Counted from the first letter of the stretch, positions 44,160 to 57,687 are shown. The stretch: DNA of 64,000 nt from Chamaecrista fasciculata (GCA_003254925.1 QANZ01018178.1:176284-240283); one strand, 5' to 3'. A program made the numbers and translations. The notes: a model not told the origin generated them from the letters alone.

Positions 44160-44510
44160 AGTAAACTATCAAATCAGTCCCTGGATTTTTGCTCTTACAG
44201 ATAAGCCCCTGGATTTAGCTAATAGACGAATATGTCCCCGAATTTATCGCACGTTACACAAATTGGTCCCTCCATTAACCTGTCGTTACAAACAAAGTGA
44301 TGTGGCACGTTAAGTGCTGACGTGGCACGTTAACTGCCACGTTAGCACGGGTTTTAACTGAAAAAAAAATTGCCAACTGGGTAAATTGTGTCACATCAAC
44401 ATTATTACTAAAAAAAAAAAAAGAAAATTTGTGTGTTGACAAATTGGTCCCTAGATTCAATTTTTATCCCATTATTTTCAATTCCCCCTCTTTTTCATCA
44501 TCTTCATTCA
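44160..44510. repeat. Repeat with 'tggtccct' motifs
   Basis: Motifs 'caaatcagtccctgga', 'acaaattggtccctccatta' and GC-rich 'ctgacgtggcacgttaactg' are typical in style of plant foldback/Mutator-type repeats. It probably forms the left outer part of the telomere-like foldback region. No gene. Confidence 0.45.
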
Positions 44511-45150
44511 TTTTAGTCCCAAATCCTCAAAATAAAATTTTAAAGTGTCCCGAAACTCTTCCAAACATTTCAATTTAGTCCTTAAAAATATTAAAAACCC
44601 TAAAACCTAAACTCTAAACCCTAAAACTATAAACCCTAAACCCTAAAATCATAAACCTTAAAACCCTAAAACCCAAACCCCAAACACAATTCCTAAACCT
44701 TAAAATCCTAAAACCCTAAACCCTAAAACCTTAAATCCTAAACCCTAAACCCCTAAAAAAACCATTCTCTTGCAATTTGATCCCAAATCCTCAAAATAAA
44801 ATTGTAAAGTGTCCCAAAACTCTTCCAAACATTCCATTTTAGTCCTTAAAAGTATTAAAAACCCTAAAACCTAAACCATAAACCCCAAACTATAAACCCT
44901 AAACCCTAAAATCTTAAACCCTAAACTCTAAAAAAATCTAATTTGAATAATTAGGTCCCTCACCCATTCTTATCCTATTATTCTCAATTCCCCTCTTTAC
45001 ATCATCTTCATTCATTTTAGTCCCAAATCCTCAAAATAAAATTGTAAAGTGTCCCAAAACTCTTCCAAACATTCTAATTTAATCCTTAAAAATATTTAAA
45101 ACTCTAAACCCTAAATCCTAAATCCTAAAATTCCAAACTCTAAACTCCTA
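44511..45150. repeat. Telomere-like (CCCTAAA) blocks in a three-copy tandem repeat
   Basis: Three direct copies (starting near 44516, 44780 and 45018) each begin 'cccaaatcctcaaaataaaa', continue 'cttccaaacatt' and then enter degenerate CCCTAAA arrays ('aaccctaaaacctaaa'). The unit is about 240-265 bp. The plant telomere repeat is CCCTAAA/TTTAGGG, so these are interstitial telomere-like tracts inside a dispersed repeat. Confidence 0.8.
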
Positions 45151-46430
45151 AAACTTCAATTTTTTTTCATCTTCATCTTTGTCTTCCCAATTTAACATAA
45201 ATCCCTAATTTATTTAATTCCTATACCCAAAAAAAATAATTAATCCTCATCATCTTCATCTTCATCAATTCATCATCTATTCTTTCACCATCGTCTATTC
45301 ATTATCTTCGTCAATTCATTTCATCTTCACCCTAAACCCTAAATATGATGCAATTTCAGACTTCAATTCATTTCATCATTCATTCATTCATTCATTCATT
45401 CATTTCATTTCATTTCATCTTCATCCTAGAAACCCAGAAAAAGACGAGGCGAGTTAAGCGGTGGGTCGGATTTGAAACCGCCGGCGAGAGAAGCGGAAGA
45501 AGAAGACGAGGCGAGAGAAGCGGAATCCGAGGATGAGACTGATGAGGCAGCAAATTCCGTGAAGAAGGAGCCAGAAAATAGCGACCGGCGATGACGATTT
45601 GACGGAACCAAAGGGAGACTCGCAGATGCGCCTTCAACCTCCTCCTGCCGTCTTCGATTCCCTCGACGCCTCCTGCTTCGTCGTTTTCGATTCAGTCCAA
45701 ATTTGTGAAATCCCCTCCTCTCATTTCGTCAGATCCAGTCTCATTTCGTCGCCTTCAACCATAGTTATGGAGAAATTAGCTCTCAGATGTGTTCAATTAA
45801 TTTATCGCTGCAAGGAAATGGATCGTTGCGGATAGTCGTTTCATGAGAGATTGATCTGTCCGTTCTTTGATTCTCTTACTGATTTTTGTGAGTTGCCTTG
45901 GCCTCCTGGTAGATCTTTCGTTCATCAATGTTTGGGATTAAGGATATGTTATTTGGTAGTCTGGATCCTTCTGGGCTTTGGATTTGGATTCTCTAGAGTT
46001 CCTTTTCATGCATTTTTTGTGGAGTTAGAGTAAAAATATAGATATCATGAAATAAAAATATATAAAAACCAAATTTTCTCTTTCTCTCTCTTCTTTTCTC
46101 TTCTTTTTTCTCTTATACTGTATAAAAAATGTAGAGAAAGCAACTCTAGAGGATCCATTTCCATCCTTCTGCTAGTTCACGTGATCTTCCATATTTCTTT
46201 TTGGAGTTCTGTTGATTTCATTTGTTTGCTCAGTGATTGATTACNACCGGTTCGCGATTCAACCGGTCCGATCGGCCGATCCGGTTTTTATAACTCTGGT
46301 TAATTCTATTCTACTTGTGTTATCTATCCTCAGAATTTTGATAGCTATTTTTGCTTTCCCTGGCCTTAAATTGATGTATAGTTGTCGATAGTTTCAGTTT
46401 TTTCATCTAATCTGCAAACATATAGATTGA
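45151..46430. other. Central part of telomere-like foldback region; unidentified GC-rich segment
   Basis: Contains (CATT)n near 45370-45405 and a GC-rich purine-biased segment at 45430-45600 with repeated 'gacgaggcgag' and 'gagaagcgg'. An unrecognised stretch follows at 45600-46030. Short open frames are present, but no protein family is recognised. A degenerate 'accggttcgcgattcaaccg' repeat with an N lies at 46245-46310. It could be captured host sequence. Confidence 0.35.
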
Positions 46431-46590
46431 TTATGAAAATTGGGAAGATGAATATGAAGATTAAAAGAAAATTTAAGTTTTAGGTTTAGGGTTTTTAATA
46501 TTTTAAAGATTAAATTGGATGAAGATGAAGATTAAAAAAATTAAGTTTTAGAGGTTCATGGTTTAGGGTTTAGGGTTTTTAATCCCAACA
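46431..46590. repeat. Inverted TTTAGGG-type arm
   Basis: 'gttttaggtttagggttttt' and 'ggtttagggtttagggtttt' appear here in the opposite orientation to 44511-45150. With 'aaaattgggaagatgaa', this segment resembles the reverse complement of 45095-45195. It is the opposite arm of a large foldback. Confidence 0.6.
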
Positions 46591-47235
46591 ACTAAATGTA
46601 ATTAAATCTCTCTTATTTTAAGCTCGAATGCAATGAGTCTCAAACTACATATTATTTTTAACGAGTTTTTTCTTTGTCTAATTGGGTACATCAACAAACA
46701 ATGTCAAATTGAGCTAGAAAAGTGGGCCACTTGTTTCATAGTCAAAGGAGTGAAGTTGATGATATTTATTTCGTTTCAAGTTCGATTAAGATTAATTCAA
46801 AACTATAGATTACTCTTGATGAGTTCTTTTTTTACCCAGTTGGCGCAATAGACAAATGGAATCAAATCAAGCCTAAAAGTGGGTTTCAATAAATTTTCAC
46901 TTTTTGGTTCGAAAAATGACTCGTCAAGAGTAACTCGCAGCTTCGAACTCATTGCAATTGGACTTGAAATAAGAGAGATATGACCGATTTCACTCGTTTG
47001 ACTGTGAAACAATTGCCTACTTTCGAAACCCAATTTGACCTTATTTACTAACGACCCCAACTAGATAAAGAAAAAATTTGTCAAAAGCAACATATAACTC
47101 TAACTCATGGCGTTCTAACTTTAAATAAGTGAGAAATGATCATATATTTAATCTTTGAAAGTAAGGACTAAGGAGTAAAACTTTTTTTTTTTAAATGAAG
47201 GACTAAAATTGTAACAAAAACATAATAGAAGACTC
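46591..47235. mobile_element. Foldback element related to 29641-30325
   Basis: Shared motifs in the same order: 'tctcttattt' followed by 'aatgcaatga', 'ttgagct' with 'aaagtgg', a 'taacgagtttttt'/'ttgatgagtt' pair, and on the right 'gacttgaaataagagagata'. Ends and target duplication were not resolved. It lies just upstream of the SWIB gene. Confidence 0.5.
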
Positions 47236-47517
47236 TATTGCAATTTACCTTAAAGATAAAATACCAAAATTGTAATTAAGTAAAGATATAGGACGAGAGT
47301 TTCCATACTTCCATTACATCTATTTTGCCCTAAACCATTGTTCGAAGAGTGAAGCCACAGTCGAACCAAGCAAAGGAGCAAACGCCACCACTGTAAAAGG
47401 GTATGTGATTTTCACTAATCTTGGGCTTCCTGTACTTTAATTCCCCAATCACATAACATTACTGAAGAACCTTATCGTTGAAATTTCAGGTTTTGTGCAA
47501 TTTGGGGATTTAAGAGA

Positions 47518-49039
47518 ATGCATCCACAGCGTATAAAGAAGACCATCGCCGATAACCCAAAGAAGCTCGCCAACTTGATTGACCTCGTTAATCTTCCATC
47601 AACACTTCGAGAATTTGTCGGTCAATCTCAGATTTCTCGCTTAGGCTGTTTTAAGCACGTTTGGTCATACATCAAAGCCAACAATCTCCAGGTTTCCTCT
47701 TCTCGTCTCTTACTGTTTATCTTATCGTGGAATCATTGTCAAAATTCTGAGGTCCTATTTTGGTTGTTAATCCTACTAATTAGCACTGAAGAAACCTAAT
47801 TTTGTCTCAGTTTCCTTGATAAGGTCTCAAGGATAAAATACTTTTCTGAACAATACTATCGTTTTTGTTTTGTAGCCTTGAATCAAATTCAGGTTGCCTT
47901 GTATTTTTCTTTGTGAAAAAAGGTAGACAAAGAAAAGAGGTAGGAACAAGAAATGATAAGATATTGGACTATTGGAGTGTGTTACATACTTAGTATTGTA
48001 CGTGAAAATTTATTTCAAAATTGTACAAACGTTTTGACATTTTTTATTTTGTGTCATCATCCAAATTTTTTTTTTATACGTGCTAGCATTGAGCTCTATC
48101 AAACGGAGGCTATTGATGTACAATGTTTAGCATAGGACATTATTAGTGTTTCTATTGTTTCTTGCGCTGGCTGCAAATTCTGAACATCCCAGTTGTGATG
48201 AGGAAAGAGAAAAGAGAAGAATAGAACAGAGAAAATTGTTTATGAAAAATGATCTCAAAATTGAAGAGAGTTATTTTGACATTTTTCAAATCACATGATC
48301 CAATTTTGTGTACTTCCTAGCATGGCCTTCTATCAAATGAAGTCTATGAATGTAGAATCGACGTAGAGAGTGTATTATGTTTTTGTTGTTTCTTGCACTG
48401 CCTGTGAATTCTAATAATCTGTTTGTATTGAGGGAAAGCAAAAACAGAACAGAGTGAAATCTCTTACTCTTACCACTACTATTCCTTCTTATATTCTAGA
48501 TAATGAATCATGGATTAGAATGAGGGTATATTAAATTTTTATGAGTAAACATATAAATTGGTTCTTATAATATACATAAATTGTTGGCCAAAAAAATATA
48601 TATATATACACATAAATTAATAATTCAAATCCTGAAAGTCTAGTTTATACTTCTCAATTCTTAAAAGTCGTGGAACCAACATACTTCCTTTTGTCACTCC
48701 AAATTAGTCCCCAAAAAGTAGGTTTAAGGACTAAGTTGTATTGTCTATATGACTTTCAAAGACAAAAGTCGAGTAATCTAAAACTTTTAGATACTGAATT
48801 GTCAACTCGTGTATCTTCAAGGTGCCAATTTGTACGTTTACTCAATTTTTATTGATAACATGTATCTTCACTGGAACCAACTAAATTGATTCATGTCTTT
48901 AATCAACTAGGATCCACACAATAAGAATGTGGTGAAGTGTGATGAAAAGTTGAAGAGTATTTTATTGGGGAGATCTCAAGTGGACCTAGCAGAACTTCCT
49001 GAACTTATCAAGTTGCATTTTCCAAAAGCGCCCAAGTGA
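47518..49039 (+). CDS. Small stand-alone SWIB/MDM2-domain protein
   Basis: Two coding exons, 47518-47691 and 48911-49039, join in phase 0 across a GT-AG intron and encode 100 residues. Nearly the whole protein is one SWIB domain: LVNLPSTLREFVGQSQISRL, then CFKHVWSYIKANNLQ, DPHNKNVVKCDEKLKSILLG and LPELIKLHFPKAPK. SWIB domains are protein-interaction folds found in SWI/SNF remodelling subunits and in many small plant proteins targeted to nucleus or organelles; no transit peptide is evident. A leader intron is likely (donor AAAAGG|GTATGTG near 47400; acceptor TTTCAG| before 47490). The frame is open upstream of 47518 but has no earlier ATG. Confidence 0.88.
47990..48470. repeat. Diverged tandem duplication in SWIB intron
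   Basis: Two copies about 240 bp apart share 'ttttgacattttt', 'ctagcat' followed by 'tctatcaaa', and 'tgttgtttcttgc'-like motifs with 'ctggctgc/ctgcctgt'. Old duplication; no coding. Confidence 0.5.
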
Positions 49040-51334
49040 TGTGGATGTTATCAATTGCCTTGTACAGGTTGAGAATCTGACTTTGTTGAACTTAGGTTCT
49101 TTGTATGTTTGTTATAAGGTTCACCAATTAAGTAAGGTATGGTAGTGATAGAAGATAACATTTTTTTTAATGATCAATTATAGAAGTGAGACTGAGAGAG
49201 TATAGATAAAGATTCTGGTTGGATAAACCTTATGACAAATATATAAGAAATTTTATTTAAGTTTTTTTCCTTCATCATTTGCATATTGTCTAAATTTTCT
49301 AAAACTTGATGAAATTAGAGGTTTGAATCCAATACCTCTGTGCTTGGCAACTGTTAAATTTTGTAAGGAGGATTCTGTATGCATATGTGATAGTGTTCTA
49401 TCATTCTATATGTCTACTTTCACTGATAAATGTTGCGTACATTTCTTTCTTGCTTTGGCTAATTTATCAATGAGGATTTTGTTTCAGTGCATAATCTCTC
49501 TTTAACATCAATTTAAATAATAATTGTATACACCTCTTAAAAGTAATTGATGTATTTTTACATTACAAAATGATCAATTCAGAACGGTACTGGAGGGGTA
49601 TGACGATTTCTTTTAAGATCAAAATTTTATTTTGATCCTTACATATTAGTATTTTCTTAAAGTTAGTTCTTCATAGATATTTTATTTTTTCAATTTAGTT
49701 GTTTTTCTACCAACGTTAATACCTTTATTTTTTTTTTTTTATGGAATCAATCCCTCTATTTAGTTTCTAACTAAATTATTGACATATTGCTGACAATTCA
49801 TAACATGACATTAATAGTTAATCAAGTAATATTTTAATGGGCACGTAAGTAAAATTTTGTTATATCAGTTGACCGCCAAATAAATTTTTAAAATAGCCTT
49901 CATATAAAATCTTTTCTTTTATGGAGAGCACAGATTTAATAAACCCAAGAAACAGAAATACCGTTATACAAATCATGGGAAATTAAGTACGGATGAAAAT
50001 ACCCCAAGAAATATTTGCTATAATTGATATCACAACGAAGATGCTTTAGCAAACTGGTGCAATCTTCCAGCAAAGTTTGTAGTTGATAATCTGGAGCCAG
50101 TGAGCAAATTGAGGAACAACAGAAATTGTCGAAGACCCATCAAGCTACCATGGAATTTGAACCGAACATTGTCAGCACATAAAATGCTTGAAGAGAAGCA
50201 TTAAAAGTGAGCACATAAACGTAATAAATATGACCACGAATTTTTTTGAAGATATAAAATCTTTAAAATACCTAAAATTACTTATAATAGTTACTATTGA
50301 TAGAAAAAATATATATTTATTTGATCATTAATGTGATATTATCAAATAGTGGTGTCTTCTATCAATAGTTTTACACTACCAACTCAATAAAAAAAAAAGT
50401 TGTATGAAGAAGATTGACTTGCCCATGAAAGTGAATAGGAGGGTTTAAATTGAGAAAAAACATGAGACTAATCAACTTGAGAAAAAATATATATATAGAT
50501 ACAAGAGGAATTAAAATGAAGGTTTGTCTTTCTTTTTCTTTCTAATTTTTTTCTTTGGCAAAAGTATTAATTTTGTCTCCAAATTTTACACTAACTATTA
50601 ATTTCGTTCCCAATCTTTTCTTGGGGTCAATTTCGTCCCCAATGTTTTACATTTTAGTCAATTTTATCTTTTGATTAACTTCTTTTAATAAATTAACAAT
50701 AAACTGCATCTTGTTTTTCAATTTGAGTTTATTTTTCTATCAATTTAACATTACATATCACAAGTGACGTACATTTTGTCGTTAATATTTGACTAAAGTA
50801 AGGGTAAAGGATCATGAAACACGCGACCTATTTTCAGGTCTGATTTGATCTTGTTTATCAATAATTCCAATTAGGCTAAGAAAAAACTCATCAAGTTTAA
50901 CACGTAGCTCTGATTTCGTCACGTTCGGGTTTTAAATGAGAATGATATTATCATATTCAATAGTTAAGGGCTAATTACCAAACTTAAGAAATATTAAAGA
51001 CTAAAATGGAATAAGAAAAATATTACACACCAAAACAGAATTTGGGATAAACATTGGGGATCGAAATAGAATTTTGGCCAATATTTTATTTATTTTAAAT
51101 TATTCTTACATATTTTTTTTTTATGTAATATTCCTACATATTTTCATTAAGATCATTTGGAATCTCCTCCATGGCTCCATAATTTCGAAAGCAATGTGAG
51201 TTTTTGGCCGAATTAAAAAGACGAGTATCAAGTATCAACGGTAGTACGGTACAACCGTACAAGTCTACGGTCACTGTATCACATATGGCAAGCAAGCTCA
51301 NACATATGCCATCCAAGCTCAGGAATCATCAACA
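49040..51334. other. Intergenic with foldback repeats
   Basis: Bases 50560-51083 are inverted-repeat ('ttggcaaaagtattaatttt' left; 'gaattttggcc' right) and belong to the 29641-30325 family. Bases 49613-49870 carry a second partial copy starting 'gatcaaaattttattttgat'. Bases 49920-50210 are less AT-rich but encode nothing recognisable. The final ~150 bp before 51335 presumably hold the promoter and leader of the next gene; an N is at 51301. Confidence 0.45.
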
Positions 51335-51627
51335 ATGGAAACCCTAGATTCGACAACATCATCTCCTTCAATAGCCAGCGATTCCAACCCTCAAAACGTA
51401 AAATCAACCTCGTCTCCGTTGCCAGCTTCGGTGATCAGGCTATGGAGACCAGCTGCTCAACGAAATCTCAGGAATCAGTGGCCCAAATTAGCATCCTACA
51501 GGCAACAATGGTCGTCTATTTCTTCTGTCGGAAGATCTGACGCAACTGCTCTCGTTAACTCTCACCTCTCCCTAAGGTAATCAATCATCAGTAAGCTCTG
51601 TTCTTCTCAGTTTCAAATTAGAGACTA

Positions 51628-51663
<36 letters not shown>

Positions 51664-54600
51664 AACTTCTTTGTTGAGAAGTATGGAGACCTGTTTACTG
51701 GATATTCTGAACTTGCAATAGATGTTTCGCTCTTAAATTCATTTTGAGAGGGTGGGTCCGTGGGAGAGAAAACTTGTTATTCACACTAAATCTCCATTGC
51801 TTTTATCCTTTGGAGAGGATTAAAGTGGTCCTGATGTGATCTTATCGATCAATCCAACTATTCTTTTTTGTTTTCCTTTATTTTGCATTGTAAGCGAACT
51901 GAACATCTGTTTATGTTTCCAACATTCCAACTATTCCATTAAAACATTATGTGCTTTTATTCCTTTTGAGTATAAGGTGCTTGTAGTTATGCTGCTGTCG
52001 TTTCGTGATTTATGTAGGTACATGCCTGATATGGAGTTAGGTGTTTTAAGCGATATGCCTGGTATAAGAATGAGAGCTTCTTTCAAACTATGCAAGCAAC
52101 AGGTAGTTTTTATTTGTATTGTTACTGTTTGTGCTACAGCATTGGTAAATCTTGCTGAAGTAATTTGAAATTTTGAACTTGTATTTAACTGATATACTTA
52201 CCCTTGGAGAGGAAAGAAACAAAACAACACAAATTCTGTACCTCCAATGAATACCAGGAGAACAAATTGAAGGATTGATTGTATATGTTTCATATTTAGT
52301 ATTTGATGAATATGTTGAGAAATGGAAACTGTGGGTTGGATGAATATTGGAAGTATCTGTAACTAAGATATTGAGTATTTGACACCCTACAAAATCATCT
52401 ATGAACTTCCAGACATGATTTTGTACATAAGGTTATTACAAGAATCAGATTTTTTGGCTAATTCTTTGAGCATGATATATATAATTGATTAATATATAAA
52501 ATTTTGATTGATTTACTGCTGTATTAATTTTGACTGTTTCAGGAAATTCTAAGGAGCAATTTACTGTCTTCATATAAGGACATGGTAATGTTATATCGTT
52601 TTTTGTAACTGATGGTATATATGAACTTGCCAAGTGATGTAATGAACAAATGCTACTTGCGTATTTTGCTGCTTAAGATGCTCACTTGGAAAACTCCTTA
52701 GTGTTGTTGAAATTTGATAACATATTTGAAAGAAAATTATCATTTACTTTGAATTTCAATTTATCAGTTCAATGGAGTAATAAAAAAGAAAAAGAAAGCA
52801 AAGTGCTCGGCTATTATAATCTTTCAACAATAACATGAGACTTAGTTTTTGCTTATGGTGATTCGGTGATTCTTCAAATCAAAGGTTCGCAGAGGCCTTA
52901 TGATAGGAACAAAATAAGATAAGCAGAATATTCAGACTAGAAAATTTTATGACTATTTTGATGGGCTGCAATGACATTCAAGAATTTTACTGATCTTCAA
53001 CATGCATGAACAAGTGGAAGCTATTATTTTATCACTTCTTATCACTTCATAATAAAAGATAACTCCTACTTTAAAGAACGCGACTACTTTAATGAGTGAT
53101 TCTTGAAAGTAGTTAAAACTTAAAACAGGAAAAACTGCTGACAAGTGATAAGTTTGGAGAGTCTGTTAGTTGCTATTTGCCACGGTCAGTATTTGAAAAT
53201 TTGACTAAATGTTATTAGATTTATTAATACTTTATGTTTTGTTTTTCATTTAACTTCAGGTGCTTGTTGTAATTAACATGATCAACACTAGTAGATCGAT
53301 GAGGTGTTTTTGCAAAGGAGCAAACAATAGTCCACTACTACAGTTTGCTAGTTTCTCTGAAGACCAGAGTGACTCAGGAGATGGTGGTGGCATCCCAGTA
53401 TTTTCACTTTTATCTATCTCTGCACATGGTATGACTCAAACCGAATTTGGTCATTAAGTGTCTTAGCCAATTTAATTACCAATTGAACCAAAAAAGTGGC
53501 CTTGTGGAAAAGTATCCAACACTAACACAGTATTCACAATTTAATTTATTGCTTAGGTGGGCAAACATGAAATATCACCAAATCACCCAATAAAGAGAGA
53601 GAGATTCTCAGAGCGGATGCTTGCTTCTAACCATCATGTTAATTCTTTAATGTAATTTGCATGATTATATGATCATTTTAGATTTCAATTTTTGGCTGAC
53701 AAACTTTGTTTATTCTTGGAACTTTTGCCGAGGACAGAAGGAAATATATTAGGTGCACGGAAACAGAAATTTTGATTAACAGCTCCTATTGTCCATAAGG
53801 AATGTACTCCAAATTTGAGAAACATAATATTTAATTAATAAAATAAGCTTCACCGGCTTACAAACCAATATATCTCGATATTTATTTCCATTAACAAGTT
53901 TGGAGAAAAAAATATTTTTAACATTTGATCCGTAATCTACTCTAGAAGTTACAACTTATGAAAATTTTCAGAACTATTGGCAGAGGAGCTGATTCAGATG
54001 TTTAGGTGGGAACTATGTCTGAAGGTGAATTGCAGCAACTTGTGTTGTTACTTTCTCTGTTTATTTATGATCTCTGATTGTCTGCTTTGTTTTAATGTGT
54101 CATGGAACGTATTTTTAATGTGCAGCGATTACTTATTCTTGAATTTTTGTCAATTGGTTATGACAATTCACAAGGCAACCTGTTCAATTGGTCAGATGAG
54201 CTTTATGTTGGTGAATTTGATCATTTGAGTAACTGCAATCTGTACTGCGAAGAGACTTGTAGGCCGGTCCTTCCCAGGCTGAGAGATGAGAAATCTGATA
54301 TGGCTGCTCTAAAATTTGACAACCATCCCAACCCTGAAGTTTTACAGGTATTGCAAATGAATTACAATTATTTGAATCAATTACTCAAGTATCTATACTG
54401 AGATTGAAAGCTAACATGATATATCCTATCTAGTCACATGAAACTACTGCTTAATGTTTGATGATGTATTGGGCACTTTTAGGGTATAATAAAATAATAT
54501 AATTTGTGTCAATGGAACATTCTAAAGCTAACATTTTAGAGTAGAATTACTTTGTTTTTTTTTAATAATAGTTATTTTGCAATTGAATTTATAATATTAC

Positions 54601-55158
54601 ATTGTCCTGAATTTTTCTTGTATAGATTAGCCTGATTTTATTTGCCTCAAAATTGCTTTTCCTATTTTTGGTCAATTGCACTCCACTGGGCAGATGCAAA
54701 ATTTACACTCCATTCTTTTTAGAAAATATATAGAAATCCTCTTGGGATCAGAAATAATTAAAATATCCTCAAAGATGATTTTATTTTTTAATTTAAAAGA
54801 TATACTAAAATTTAATTTAAAAATTATTTGTTTTTGGGTTGAAAATCATATACGTAAGTTTAGCATGAGCTTTAAAAGCTTTACCTTTTTTTTTCCTTCC
54901 CCCAATTAGTATAATTTTATTAGTCATAAGATTAGTTGAATTTGTTCTGCCTTGCAGATTTACTTGACAACGTGGCTTGCGGAAGTGAACATTGACAATT
55001 TCAGGTAGGAATGCAACAAAATTTAGAATATGATAATTTTTTTAATTGTCCATTTTAACTTAAAATACCTCTTAATCTCCTCCTTTCCCTCTCTTTTTCT
55101 TAGGGTGAATGAGATATTTGCTGCTGTTGGGGAGGAAATGCATGCTACCATAACCTGA
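51335..55158 (+). CDS. Conserved-looking plant protein of unknown function, 304 residues
   Basis: Eight exons (51335-51576, 52018-52102, 52543-52584, 53260-53428, 53972-54024, 54126-54347, 54958-55004, 55104-55158) join in phase at every junction, all GT-AG, giving 304 residues. The N-terminus is Ser/Thr/Pro-rich and probably disordered, then a basic Trp/Arg-rich segment (VIRLWRPAAQRNLRNQWPKL). The rest looks globular and helical: MRASFKLCKQQEILRSNLL, ELLAEELIQMFRWELCLKRL and LILEFLSIGYDN. A Cys-containing loop (NCNLYCEETCRPVLPRLR) precedes a final helix (IYLTTWLAEVNIDNFRVNEI). No catalytic motif, signal peptide or membrane span is seen. Good phase and codon structure argue for a real gene. 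I do not recognise the family with confidence. Confidence 0.75.
51630..51661. repeat. (AT)n microsatellite in intron 1
   Basis: About 16 uninterrupted AT units in the first intron of the 304-residue gene. Confidence 0.95.
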
Positions 55159-57377
55159 GCTTCCGTGGATTATGAGAAATGAGCCTCACACAATAGACAA
55201 TACCATTATAAAATGCATGTTGTGAATCAGGCAGAACTAATTAGGTCTCCTTTGGCCCAAAAAAAAAAAGAAAGAAAAGGTCTCCTCTGGCTCCCCAAAT
55301 TTTGTTCACACTTGACTCGAACAAATATAGAGACCTTTTTGATTTGCCCTCTCTCGATGAGATGAGTGAAAGTTTGGTTTGCTGGTACAGCCGTGCAGTA
55401 TAAAAGAGAACCAAGAGAAACGCTGGGTCTCATGAGTCATGACCGTAGCATAATGCAGTTGGAAGATTATATTGGATGGATGTGCCTCGACTATTTTGCA
55501 GCATAGTCTAATCGGTGACACAATAAGAGCAGGGTTTGATTATCAAGCTTGATCCCCTGGAACCTAGTAAATTTAATGGCTTACAAGTTGCTGATGAGAG
55601 AAAATGAAAGATCGTGTGATGGTTAATATTTCAATTTCTTTTTCAGCCCATCACTAGATTTTTCAGCCCACCAATTGGAAAATTGCTTGATTTCGTAGAC
55701 TCTTTAATTCACTCACTTTTCAGTTCAGTTTATTAAACTTTCGGATGCACCTTTTGTAATTTGATTCAGTTATATATTTCCTCTCGTCTTTATTGATTGT
55801 AGTGTCATGTTCTATTGACGTGCTACAAAAAAAAAAGAACATAGTCAACTTTTAAGGATTCTGAATGCCTTTTCGTGTTCTCCACATGGAAGCACTTTTT
55901 GTTGTGTGCAGATCAAAATCATGTTACAATTGTGTGTTGCTATTGTACTTTCCATGTTTTTAAGGGCAGGATATCGTTGTCAGGAATACATTACTGGGCG
56001 TTCGATGGAAACTAGGAAGAAAATAAGAAGACAAAATATGAAAATACATTTCAGATTAACGAGGAGTCCACGACCCGTACTAGTAGTATATGAAACGATT
56101 GCTGAATGCTACATGGGATGTCACATTCAGGGATATGATAATATTGAAATCGCGTTATTTCATTTAAACACATTCAGAATTTTAACTTCTCAAGTCTGTA
56201 TATCTCATTACTCGTGACATTCAAAATCAAATCAATAGAGGAAAATACAAAATATTGCATCCAGAATAAGACATTCTTTAGTCAAAGAGTTGTTTACGAT
56301 TTGCCACTAGTATCTATAAAATTCAGTGAACAACGAGCAATTAAAATGCATGATAAATTATATTACAGCCCAGCTAATACAAATCCATCACAATTAACCA
56401 GGAATGGAAAACTCATTGATTTCACGGGCCAGGTAAAGTTGGAGCAAATCATGAAAATGGCTTACCCTCAAGTAGCAAGTGGCAAGGTCAAAACTGAAAT
56501 TATGTTCTAATATGAATTCCAATAACTCAAGATTACAACTTCTAGAACCATCATTAGGTAAAAAGTAAGCTTACGTGAAACATACCAATTTCTTTTTACT
56601 CCTAATACATGGCCTAAAACATCGGTACACCTTGATTGATCAAATAATACAGTCAAATGTATCCTACTATAATGTGGATAATTTCCCCATGACACGAATC
56701 ATTCACATGATAAATACAAAACTGGAAAACTTGCCAGCCGCCCTTATGGGCTGATATAGATTTATTTGAAATCTAACTTCCAACCTCCAAACCAGACAAT
56801 TTTGGCTCCGAAGACACCTTACAAGCTACACAGCATTAATTATCAATTAAATCCCTACGGAACCAACAGTTCATGATTGGTGAATTGCAACAACTTCGGT
56901 TAAATAGTAACCAATTAACTGTCAGAACTAGCAACAAAACTCCCCGTTGGTTGTATCAAACCCCGGAGGAGGATAGACTACAAAGAGATACTGGAAACTG
57001 ATTCAAAATTGAGAGAAAGGACACCATAAGTGAAGCAACTAACGCTACCAATCAATCAGACTACGAGATGGTATGATTAGAACTAAGAAGTTGACTGCAT
57101 TTATATCTCTTACTATATACAAGAGGAGGCTTGGAACCTGGAACCAAAAGTAAAAGATAACTAGATTGCAAAGATCTACACATACATACACATAGATTGC
57201 AAGGATGAATCCTCCATTGGTCGAGGAGACATTCTAATACCAGTCTTCTCCTACAACGCCAGTAGTATGGTTCTATCGTGATGACGAGGTGAAACAATAT
57301 AAGTTGAAAGAAAAGGACTGGAACAGGAGGTTGTGGAGACAGCTGACCCAAAAGAAGGAAAACGAATTAATTAAGGA
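55159..57377. other. Convergent intergenic region
   Basis: Between the end of the plus-strand 304-residue gene and the 3' end of the minus-strand dentin-like gene. It should contain both 3' untranslated regions. Several open frames (for example 55906-56510) have no recognisable family or splice context. Confidence 0.4.
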
Positions 57378-57634
57378 TCAAAGTGAAAAGCATTGTACCA
57401 TGTCTGGGAAATTTTTGGGCGTTGGAAGAGCAATGACATATCTATGGAGGCCAATTTTTCGAAGTGCTGCTGCATCAGAGGATAATGAGGTCTCTGCCCC
57501 ATGTATGTGGTCCCGTCGATGAAACTTCACAAATCTATTGATCACAGAATTTCTTTCTATATCATCGCGTTCCACTCTCAAGTCCACAATGGTGGCTCTG
57601 TTATCCAATCTGCATAATCAAGATGATAAATGGA

Positions 57635-57687
<53 letters not shown>

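Noticed and set aside
45345-46033. Possible gene in the GC-rich core
   Set aside because: Frames are short and partly (CATT)n or purine repeats; no domain seen, so kept only as unidentified sequence.
49920-50210. Less AT-rich patch suggesting a gene fragment
   Set aside because: No frame on either strand gives a recognisable protein segment.
55906-56510. ORFs of 103 and 98 residues
   Set aside because: No recognisable family, no splice context and AT-rich composition like the surrounding intergenic DNA.
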